A DNA stretch of 12,757 nt. It comes from UMGS946 sp048421225 (GTDB lineage: Bacteria; Bacillota; Clostridia; Christensenellales; CAG-138). The stretch is from positions 1 through 12,757 of the forward strand of contig DBFNRV010000036.1 of NCBI GenBank assembly GCA_048421225.1, written 5' to 3'. The notes under the pieces are model-generated. The model worked only from the letters and a program-made list of their open reading frames with translations, was not told where the DNA came from and searched no databases. The position numbers and the translations under genes are program-made. Below, piece by piece: positions 7,311-12,757 of this stretch; the first letter of the stretch is position 1; every line of letters begins with the position of its first letter.

Positions 7311-8249
7311 TTATAGCTTCCTTATTGCCCTGAGCTTAGCGCTGGCAGAGCGTGGGTTTTCCATGGTTTCATCCTGTTTCGGTATGATTGGTTTTTTTGT
7401 CAGTATTTTTGACGTCGGTCTCAACCCACAGGTGCATACCGGCGCCCGCCTGTCGCAGGTACACGGTGATTCCAATCTACGGAACGCCTGTTTCACTATT
7501 CTGTCCTCTAAAGAGTGAAACGTTATTACCGCAAGCACGCCTCCACTAGATAAAAGCGACTCAGCGGCTATCAATGCAGCGTCGAGTCCTTCAAGTTCAC
7601 CGTTTACCTCTATCCTTATAGCCTGAAATGTCCTGCGCGCCGGGTGCTGCGGCTCCCTCTTCGCCTTAGCCGGCATGCTGGACGAAACTATGTGCGCCAG
7701 CTGCAAAGTTGTCCTGATGGGCTCTTTATCCCTGTGCTCGGCTATGCCGGCAGCTATCCTGCGCGCATACCGCTCCTCCCCATAGTCCCGGATTATCTGC
7801 TCAAGCTTTTGTTCGGGATAGGAGTTGACCACATCAATGGCCCTAAGGTGAGCGTTTTTGTCCATCCTCATGTCAAGCGGGGCTTCATGCTTATATGAAA
7901 ACCCGCGATCAGCCGTATCCAGCTGATGCGATGAAACACCCAAATCCAAAAGTATTCCATCGGCCGAGTGAATATCAAGTCCGCTTAATATATGCTTGAT
8001 ATCAAAAAAATTTCCATAAATTCCCGAAAATTTATCACCATAAATCTTAAGCCTCTCGTTCGCCGCTTTGAGTGCGTCCGAGTCGCGGTCGATTCCAAGT
8101 AACCTTGATCCTGCAGGCAGTAGCTTCAATATTCCCTCGGAATGGCCTCCGCCTCCAAGCGTACCATCTACAAAGATTCCTCCTCGGGACGGGTTTAACA
8201 ATTCAAGCGCTTCATTAAGCATTACCGGTTTGTGCCGGAATGTGGTCAT
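7311..8249 (-). CDS. rsmH: 16S rRNA (cytosine(1402)-N(4))-methyltransferase RsmH
   Basis: RsmH (MraW) methylates N4 of C1402 in the ribosomal P site, using S-adenosylmethionine. The product is 312 residues, typical length. The SAM-binding motif DGTLGGGGHSEGI is at 28-40, LGIDRD near 51-56, LDLGVSSHQLD at 101-111, RRTFQAIRIEVN near 205-216, and ITFHSLEDRIVK near 242-253. A four-cysteine segment (263-274, CTC then CTCG) and the NPRSASAKLRAIRK tail are also usual for the family. The ATG at 8249 overlaps the mraZ stop by 4 nt (ATGA), indicating translational coupling, and AAAGGAG lies 8 nt upstream within mraZ. It is the second gene of the cluster. Confidence 0.97.
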   Translation of the reverse strand: MTTFRHKPVMLNEALELLNPSRGGIFVDGTLGGGGHSEGILKLLPAGSRLLGIDRDSDALKAANERLKIYGDKFSGIYGNFFDIKHILSGLDIHSADGILLDLGVSSHQLDTADRGFSYKHEAPLDMRMDKNAHLRAIDVVNSYPEQKLEQIIRDYGEERYARRIAAGIAEHRDKEPIRTTLQLAHIVSSSMPAKAKREPQHPARRTFQAIRIEVNGELEGLDAALIAAESLLSSGGVLAVITFHSLEDRIVKQAFRRLESPCTCDRRAPVCTCGLRPTSKILTKKPIIPKQDETMENPRSASAKLRAIRKL

Positions 8250-8695
8250 AACCCACGCTCCTTTAGGCTGTCATAGAGCTTTTTACGGTCCATGGTGTCA
8301 TATTCCAGCTCATTTTTGTTCCAAATATCCGTATCCCACACTTCAATTCGATCCCTTACGCCTACTAGTGTGACATTCGACGAAAGGCTCGCATAATCCC
8401 TGAGCTTTTGCGGTATCAACGCCCTGCCCTGCTTGTCCGGTTCGCAGTTAGTTGTTCCGGAATAAACCATACGCCTTAACAGGGCTGCCTCCATATCGGT
8501 AAGGGGGAACTCTTCAAGCCTGCTGTAGCGCTCTTCAAAAGCCTTTTCGGACATTATCTCCAAGCAGTTGCCGCTGCTGTTTTCTGTTATCCCGCGCGTA
8601 ACCACTATGGAATTTGTCAGCTCGGCTCTCCATTTAGCTGGTATAAAAACCCTGCCCTTGGCATCCAGCGCGTGTTCAAATGTGCCTACAAACAT
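8246..8695 (-). CDS. mraZ: Transcriptional regulator MraZ
   Basis: MraZ is a DNA-binding protein that acts on the promoter of its own dcw operon. The 149-residue product has the two SpoVT-AbrB-like halves, each with its signature: DAKGRVFIPAK (from residue 11) and DKQGRALIPQK (from residue 87). The N terminus MFVGTFEH is close to the family standard MFxGEYxH. The ATG at 8695 is preceded by AGGAGG with a 7-nt spacer. It is the first gene of the cluster and overlaps rsmH by 4 nt. The promoter upstream carries AAAGTGGTG repeats that fit the box described for MraZ of Mollicutes (AAAGTG followed by T or G), so feedback control of the whole operon is likely. Confidence 0.97.
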   Translation of the reverse strand: MFVGTFEHALDAKGRVFIPAKWRAELTNSIVVTRGITENSSGNCLEIMSEKAFEERYSRLEEFPLTDMEAALLRRMVYSGTTNCEPDKQGRALIPQKLRDYASLSSNVTLVGVRDRIEVWDTDIWNKNELEYDTMDRKKLYDSLKERGL

Positions 8696-8723
8696 GCTAT
8701 TCCCTCCTCTCCAATATGATTAT

Positions 8724-8742
8724 AAAAGTGGGATGCCCCCAC
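8724..8742 (-). promoter_or_regulatory. Small hairpin with T-run in the mraZ leader
   Basis: On the minus strand GTGGG (8742-8738) and CCCAC (8732-8728) form a 5-bp stem with a 5-nt loop, followed by TTTT (8727-8724). It lies a few bases after the predicted transcription start, inside a leader of roughly 55 nt. The plus strand of the same place reads AAAGTGGG (8725-8732), an MraZ-box-like sequence in the opposite orientation. It could be a weak attenuator, a 5' stabilising hairpin or an extra binding site. The stem is short, so its function is uncertain. Confidence 0.35.
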
Positions 8743-8754
8743 CATCATGCGATT

Positions 8755-8783
8755 ATTATAAAACATGTTCCACCACTTTGCAA
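8755..8783 (-). promoter_or_regulatory. dcw operon promoter upstream of mraZ
   Basis: On the minus strand TTGCAA (8783-8778) and a perfect TATAAT (8760-8755) are separated by exactly 17 nt. Transcription would start near 8748, about 53 nt before the mraZ ATG. The -35 box is overlapped by one AAAGTGGTG repeat, as expected for a promoter controlled by MraZ. This is a sigma-A-type assignment from consensus only. Confidence 0.75.
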
Positions 8784-8800
8784 CACCTGCACACCACTTT
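8771..8800 (-). promoter_or_regulatory. Putative MraZ operator (AAAGTGGTG direct repeats)
   Basis: Two exact copies of AAAGTGGTG lie on the minus strand at 8800-8792 and 8779-8771, 21 bp apart (two helical turns). A degenerate copy, CAGGTGTTG (8789-8781, 6 of 9 matches), sits between them, giving a 10-11-bp period, so all three boxes would face the same side of the DNA. The downstream copy overlaps the -35 box and spacer of the mraZ promoter. AAAGTG plus T or G is the MraZ box reported for Mollicutes, while TGGG repeats are used in E. coli. Binding here is inferred from that match and from the location. Confidence 0.7.
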
Positions 8801-8867
8801 AATAAAATTCGAATAATTTTTTACTGTAACTTTACACCTCAATAGCTGCCAGTAAATGCATTTTAGA

Positions 8868-8896
8868 TTGCAGTATTATTGAAGTCATAGTATAAT
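8868..8896 (+). promoter_or_regulatory. Candidate promoter of the oxoamine synthase gene
   Basis: A perfect TATAAT (8891-8896) lies 26 nt before the start codon region. Seventeen nucleotides upstream is TTGCAG (8868-8873), which matches only the TTG half of the -35 consensus. It is divergent from the mraZ promoter, with about 85 bp between the two -35 boxes. The -10 is convincing; the -35 is weak. Confidence 0.5.
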
Positions 8897-8921
8897 GAAT
8901 ATTATTTTGATATTGTGAGGG

Positions 8922-10109
8922 ATGCACTTGGATTTATTTGAACCTTGTATGAAATACAACGAACCTCAGGAGGTAATGAAGACTGGGTTATATCCTTATT
9001 TTCACGCACTCGAAACCGCTCAGGATACCGAGGTTATGATGGAGGGCCGGCGCACCATAATGCTGGGGTCAAACAATTATTTGGGATTGACAAACGACCC
9101 GCGCACTATTAAGGCTGCACATGAGGCGCTGGACCGTTATGGAACGGGCTGTTCTGGCTCCCGTTTTTTAAATGGAACGCTTAAGCTTCATCTGGAACTG
9201 GAGGAGGAGCTTGCGGAATTCTTTCATAAAGATGGTGTGATAACCTTTTCAACGGGTTTCCAATCAAACCTAGGTATAATATCCGCCATTGCAACCCGAC
9301 AGACTACGATCCTTAATGATAGCGAAAACCATGCCAGCATTTTGGACGCATGCCGATTGAGCTTTGCAAAAAATGTATATAAATATGAGCATAATAATAT
9401 GGAATCGCTTGAGGATAAGATATCTAGGCTGCCTATTGATTCGCCAAAGCTTATAATAACGGACGGAGTATTTTCAATGTCTGGGGACATCGCCAATCTT
9501 CCCGAGATAGTCCGCATAAAAAAGAAATACAATGCGCGGCTGATGGTTGACGACGCACACGGCGTAGGTATGATCGGCAACGGCGGCAGGGGTACTGCGT
9601 CCCACTTTGAACTTGAGGATGAAGTCGATATAATTATGACTACATTCTCCAAGTCGTTTGCGTCCCTTGGGGGATGCGTCGCGGCACGCGAAGACGTGAT
9701 CAACTATATAAAGCATAACTCAAGGCCGTTCATATTCAGCGCCTCGATTCCGCCCGCAAATGCGGCTTCGGCACTATGCGCGCTCCGCATACTTAAGGAG
9801 AACCCTGAACGCGTTGATGATTTAATGAACATAGCTGAATATATGAGACGCAAGCTTCGTGAAATCGACCTGCCAATAATTGAGGGCAGGACAGCCATAA
9901 TTCCCATAATTACATATGACTTAAAGCGTACTCTGACCATTGCAAAGCGTCTGCTTGAGGAAGGCGTCTATGTAAATCCCGTGCTCCCTCCCGCGGTTTT
10001 GTCCGATATGTGTCTTTTGCGAACAAGCTATACGGCAACCCATACCAAGGAGCAGATGGATCATGCAGCAGCGATATTTGCGAGAGTATTCAAAGAGATA
10101 GGTCGATGA
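8922..10109 (+). CDS. PLP-dependent alpha-oxoamine synthase (serine palmitoyltransferase/BioF/Kbl family)
   Basis: Enzymes of this family condense an amino acid with an acyl-CoA and decarboxylate the product. The 395 residues match the family in length and motifs: GSNNYLGL (49-56), GTGCSGSRFLNG (74-85), NHAS with the PLP-stacking His137, VDDAHG (Asp210, His213) binding the cofactor, and TTFSKSFASLGG, whose Lys244 should form the internal aldimine. Substrate class is unsettled. IKHNSRPFIFSASIPPA, NPVLPPAV and TATHTKEQMD resemble, from memory, bacterial serine palmitoyltransferases of the Bacteroides type more than BioF or Kbl. No biotin or threonine dehydrogenase gene is adjacent. The ATG at 8922 has GAGGG directly against it. 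A TTG at 8928 (MDLFEP) has a 6-nt spacer and may be the true start. It may run on into metK, as no terminator follows. Confidence 0.85.
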   Translation: MHLDLFEPCMKYNEPQEVMKTGLYPYFHALETAQDTEVMMEGRRTIMLGSNNYLGLTNDPRTIKAAHEALDRYGTGCSGSRFLNGTLKLHLELEEELAEFFHKDGVITFSTGFQSNLGIISAIATRQTTILNDSENHASILDACRLSFAKNVYKYEHNNMESLEDKISRLPIDSPKLIITDGVFSMSGDIANLPEIVRIKKKYNARLMVDDAHGVGMIGNGGRGTASHFELEDEVDIIMTTFSKSFASLGGCVAAREDVINYIKHNSRPFIFSASIPPANAASALCALRILKENPERVDDLMNIAEYMRRKLREIDLPIIEGRTAIIPIITYDLKRTLTIAKRLLEEGVYVNPVLPPAVLSDMCLLRTSYTATHTKEQMDHAAAIFARVFKEIGR

Positions 10110-10123
10110 ACGAACGGCATAGG

Positions 10124-10152
10124 TTGATAAACTGCGCTTTTGATGTTATAAT
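10124..10152 (+). promoter_or_regulatory. metK promoter
   Basis: TTGATA (10124-10129, five of six consensus bases) and a perfect TATAAT (10147-10152) are separated by 17 nt. The predicted start near 10159 leaves a leader of only about 37 nt before the metK ATG, so no SAM-sensing riboswitch fits. This is the best sigma-A-type promoter in the window by consensus. Confidence 0.8.
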
Positions 10153-10195
10153 TACGCGTATTTTAGTAGTATCTATTAACTTTTGAGGTGTATAT

Positions 10196-11371
10196 ATGTC
10201 TGGTTATCTTTTTACTTCCGAATCCGTTACCGACGGACATCCCGATAAGGTGTGCGACGCTATTGCAGACACCGTTCTTGACAAGCTATTGGAACAGGAT
10301 CCAATGTCAAGGGTGGCCTGCGAATGTGCCGCTACAACGGGCATGGTAATTGTAATGGGCGAAGTCACCACTGAATGCTACATTGATATTCCCCGAATTG
10401 TGCGCGATGTCGTCAATGGAATTGGCTACAACAAACCTGAGTATGGCTTCGACGGACATACCCTAGCTGTTATCTCGGCCATAAACGGGCAGTCCCCGGA
10501 CATAGATATGGGCGTCAGCAGTTCATTTGAATCAAAGCATGGAGCTTCTGAGCTTGAGTTTGCAACGGGCGCGGGCGATCAGGGTATGATGTTTGGTTTT
10601 GCATGCGATGAAACGCCCCAGCTGATGCCTATACCGATTTTTCTTGCGCACCGACTTACTCAAGCGTTAAGCAATGCCCGCAGATCCGGCGAAATCCCCT
10701 ATCTGCGTCCCGATGGAAAATCACAGGTAACCGTTGAATACGACGGCTCTGGCATGCCTATTCGTGTTGACACTGTCGTCATATCGGCCCAGCATGAGCC
10801 AGACGTGAGCCTTGATACAATCCGTAAGGATATAACAGATAAGATAATAAAAAGTGTGATTCCATCCGGCCTCTTTGATAGCGGCACACGGGTATTTGTC
10901 AATCCAACCGGACGCTTTGTAATTGGCGGGCCCCAGGGCGACTCCGGGCTTACAGGACGAAAGATAATAGTTGACACCTATGGAGGCTATGCCCGTCACG
11001 GCGGAGGTTCATTCTCTGGCAAAGATGCAACTAAGGTTGACAGAAGCGCCTCGTATGCCGCAAGGTACGCTGCAAAAAATGTGGTGGCCGCGGGTCTTGC
11101 CAAGCGGTGCGAAATCCAATTAGCATACGCCATTGGAGTAGCGCATCCGGTATCAATAATGCTTGATACACAGGGAACGGGTATAATACCTGACGCGGAT
11201 ATTGCTGAAATGGTTAAAAACCATTTTGACTTCAGGCCTGAAGCAATAATATCAAGATTCGGTTTACGCAAGCCTATCTTCCGAAGAACCGCCGCCTTCG
11301 GCCACTTCGGACGGGTTGACGTCGAGTTCCCTTGGGAAGCTACCGATATGGCTGATAGCCTAAGGATCTAA
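10196..11371 (+). CDS. metK: S-adenosylmethionine synthetase
   Basis: MetK makes S-adenosylmethionine from methionine and ATP; it is a cytoplasmic, usually tetrameric, Mg- and K-dependent enzyme. The product is 391 residues, normal length. TSESVTDGHPDK (7-18) with the active-site His15, GAGDQG (125-130), FVIGGPQGDSGLTGRK (241-256), and the phosphate-binding loop GGGSFSGKDATKVDRS (269-284) are all intact. The ATG at 10196 follows TGAGGTG with a 5-nt spacer. The gene has its own promoter and ends at an intrinsic terminator, so it can be transcribed alone. Its product supplies the methyl donor for RsmH and other methyltransferases, but no special link with the cluster across the divergent region is implied. 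Confidence 0.97.
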   Translation: MSGYLFTSESVTDGHPDKVCDAIADTVLDKLLEQDPMSRVACECAATTGMVIVMGEVTTECYIDIPRIVRDVVNGIGYNKPEYGFDGHTLAVISAINGQSPDIDMGVSSSFESKHGASELEFATGAGDQGMMFGFACDETPQLMPIPIFLAHRLTQALSNARRSGEIPYLRPDGKSQVTVEYDGSGMPIRVDTVVISAQHEPDVSLDTIRKDITDKIIKSVIPSGLFDSGTRVFVNPTGRFVIGGPQGDSGLTGRKIIVDTYGGYARHGGGSFSGKDATKVDRSASYAARYAAKNVVAAGLAKRCEIQLAYAIGVAHPVSIMLDTQGTGIIPDADIAEMVKNHFDFRPEAIISRFGLRKPIFRRTAAFGHFGRVDVEFPWEATDMADSLRI

Positions 11372-11381
11372 TTTTAATATA

Positions 11382-11424
11382 AGCATAAGGAACAACGGCC
11401 CTTTTTGGGGCCTTTTGTTATGCT
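11382..11424 (+). terminator. Intrinsic terminator downstream of metK
   Basis: GGCCC (11397-11401) and GGGCC (11408-11412) form a GC-rich stem with a 6-nt loop, followed by TTTTGTTA. Flanking arms AGCATAA (11382-11388) and TTATGCT (11418-11424) are also complementary and can extend the structure. It begins 11 nt after the metK stop codon. Confidence 0.8.
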
Positions 11425-11671
11425 AACCCAAAGTTTTTTTCTTCGTATTCGATATTTGTTTCCTTTGAAAACGATCCAGGTTTTCAGAATCATGAAAATA
11501 ACGGCTGATATGCAAATATTCAAAATATTTATTGTACGCTCATGGTTTAATCCTCAAAGTGCTCAAAGCGCATATAATCGAGCTAACTAAGCTTGAATCG
11601 TTTACCCTCGACTGTGTTTTCTATAATAAAAAACGATGCCATTCCATTAAATATGGTACGTCACCGTTTTT
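11425..11671. other. Intergenic region without recognised gene
   Basis: This AT-rich stretch between two convergent terminators shows no credible coding region on either strand. I see only weak structure: a 7-bp inverted repeat TGAAAAC/GTTTTCA (11466-11486), a CTCAAAG direct repeat in tandem near 11553-11570, and ATCGTTT/AAACGAT (11597-11603 and 11631-11637) with a long loop. None has a clear role. Confidence 0.5.
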
Positions 11672-11700
11672 AAAAAGGGGTTCCCGTTATCGGGAACCCC
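11672..11700 (-). terminator. Intrinsic terminator of the dockerin-protein gene
   Basis: On the minus strand GGGGTTCCCG (11700-11691) and CGGGAACCCC (11686-11677) form a perfect 10-bp stem with a 4-nt loop, followed directly by TTTTTA (11676-11671). It starts 12 nt after the stop codon of the gene. This is a textbook rho-independent terminator. Confidence 0.92.
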
Positions 11701-11712
11701 AGCTTTGGCTTC

Positions 11713-12757
11713 TTAGCCGTTGAATGACTCAGCGCCAACGATCAAACGCATGAGATACAGTGCGTCTGCTATTGTGATATCGCCATCCTGATCTACATCG
11801 CCAAGGAGCTCCTGGATTTCGCTGAGCGATTCCAGACCAGCTACATTGCGCATGATCAGCAGTGCGTCACTTACGTTGAGTACTTCATCGGTGTAGATAT
11901 CGCCCAGCAGACCATACTCTGCGGTCACTTCGAGATCCGAATAGACAGCTGAGAAGTCAACATCCCATCCAAGGAATATGAGCTGGGTGATTTCATGAGC
12001 CTGAGGCAGAGCCTCGGGAGCGATCGCCGCTTCTCCGACATTCACAGTCTGAGATTCGGATACCCACTCGCCGTCAACCATGTAGTTGAAGGTTACAGTG
12101 TATCCAAGAACGATCTCAATAGCACCGTCGATGGCTTCAATGTCTTCACCAGCTACGGATACTGTGGTTTCATCAACGATGCTTGCGCCATCGTTAACTG
12201 TCAGGTCAAGGGCATATGTGCCTTCCGCGTCGGCGGCAACTGCGAACTCAAGCGTCATGCACTCGCCTTCGTAGTTTGCATTCGGGTTAACAACGGCTAT
12301 CTGGAGGATACCAGGAGTCCAATCGTTAACGACGATGAGCGCACCGTCAACAGGGTTTGTATTTGTAATATAGGTAAGGGCGTCGGCATCGTATTCGATG
12401 GTGAATGAACCGGATGAAAGGTTATCCATGCTTACAGGAACGAATACTCTGTCACCCTGGTTGGCTTCAACGGTGCCAACTTCGATTGTGTAATCAGCCG
12501 GAGGCGGAGGCGGTACTTCGCCAGGAACTGAGAACATACCAAGGAGTTCTCCTACGTCTCCACCGATCGGCGTGGAGCCAATCTGCGTGCCCGCGCCTGT
12601 TTCAAGGTTTACAGCTACTAGAGCGCTGGTCTGTACGAACATTCCATCGCTGTAGAACTGCGCCCACAGCATCTGATCATTGTTATGATCATATGTCATG
12701 GTCTGTACGTAGTTGATCGGGAAACCTGTCGGCCCTATCGCTTCGCACTCAGCCGTT
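11713..12757 (-). CDS. Extracellular protein with cohesin-like domain, InlB-B-like repeat and C-terminal type I dockerin (5' end outside window)
   Basis: The frame is open from the window edge to a stop at 11713, giving 347 visible residues; the signal peptide and N-terminal domains are outside. Visible residues 1-80 contain LVAVNLETGAGTQIG, resembling a beta-propeller-type blade. A PPPPP linker (82-86) leads to a cohesin-like beta-sandwich (about 89-216: VEANQGDRVFVPVSMDNL, SFTIEYDADALTY). A domain with TVTFNYMVDG and LGWDVDFSAVYSDLEVTAEY (about 219-281) resembles InlB-B/MucBP-type repeats. The C-terminal dockerin (about 284-347) has two duplicated segments. The second, GDVDQDGDITIADALYLMR, keeps the Ca-ligand aspartates; the first, GDIYTDEVLNVSDALLIMR, is degenerate. 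It is probably secreted and may join a cell-surface or cellulosome-like complex, but no catalytic domain is visible. The gene is convergent with metK and has its own terminator. Confidence 0.85.
   Translation of the reverse strand, partial: TAECEAIGPTGFPINYVQTMTYDHNNDQMLWAQFYSDGMFVQTSALVAVNLETGAGTQIGSTPIGGDVGELLGMFSVPGEVPPPPPADYTIEVGTVEANQGDRVFVPVSMDNLSSGSFTIEYDADALTYITNTNPVDGALIVVNDWTPGILQIAVVNPNANYEGECMTLEFAVAADAEGTYALDLTVNDGASIVDETTVSVAGEDIEAIDGAIEIVLGYTVTFNYMVDGEWVSESQTVNVGEAAIAPEALPQAHEITQLIFLGWDVDFSAVYSDLEVTAEYGLLGDIYTDEVLNVSDALLIMRNVAGLESLSEIQELLGDVDQDGDITIADALYLMRLIVGAESFNG

Noticed and set aside
8922..10109. Firm naming as bioF or kbl
   Set aside because: Family membership is clear but no pathway neighbour supports either, and several motifs lean towards serine palmitoyltransferase; gene symbol left empty.
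10130..10195. Possible SAM riboswitch before metK
   Set aside because: The leader is too short and no S-box or other SAM-aptamer-like motifs or terminator stem are visible.
11553..11570. Tandem CTCAAAG repeat as a regulatory site
   Set aside because: It is short, lies between two convergent terminators and has no gene or promoter to act on.

Overview
This window looks like chromosomal DNA of a Gram-positive anaerobe of the class Clostridia. The evidence is a Bacillus/Clostridium-type division and cell-wall (dcw) cluster, a class B penicillin-binding protein with C-terminal PASTA domains, strong purine-rich Shine-Dalgarno sites, a MurE with the meso-diaminopimelate signature, and a secreted protein carrying a dockerin. 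Genus cannot be fixed from the sequence alone. Base composition is moderate and no insertion sequence, phage gene, tRNA, rRNA or CRISPR array was seen.

Positions 1-8695 hold the dcw cluster, all on the minus strand, read from right to left: mraZ, rsmH, ftsL-like, ftsI/spoVD-like PBP, murE, mraY, murD and ftsW (cut by the window edge). Most junctions are tight (4-nt overlap to 43 nt). The products make the UDP-MurNAc peptide (MurD, MurE), load it on undecaprenyl phosphate (MraY), polymerise and cross-link it at the septum (FtsW, PBP), and assemble the divisome (FtsL). MraZ is the cluster's own regulator. murF is missing from its common place between murE and mraY, as in B. subtilis. The cluster is driven by a clear sigma-A-type promoter (8755-8783) overlapped by AAAGTGGTG direct repeats that look like an MraZ operator. 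The one wide internal gap, between mraY and murD, holds an unexplained strongly palindromic element of about 130 bp. It ends in a T-run and carries a promoter-like TTGACA-N17-TATATA at its downstream edge, so murD-ftsW may be uncoupled from the genes upstream.

Positions 8696-8921 are a divergent promoter region. On the plus strand follow a PLP-dependent alpha-oxoamine synthase that resembles bacterial serine palmitoyltransferases as much as BioF or Kbl (8922-10109), and metK (10196-11371), which has its own near-consensus promoter but no room for a SAM riboswitch. metK ends at an intrinsic terminator. About 250 bp of unremarkable sequence separates it from a convergent minus-strand gene with a perfect 10-bp terminator hairpin. 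That gene (5' end outside the window) encodes an extracellular protein with a cohesin-like beta-sandwich, an InlB-B-like repeat and a C-terminal type I dockerin.

The items most worth a second look are the mraY-murD palindromic element, the MraZ boxes, the identity of the oxoamine synthase, and the cohesin-like/dockerin protein. I found no convincing evidence of a wholly new multi-gene system.
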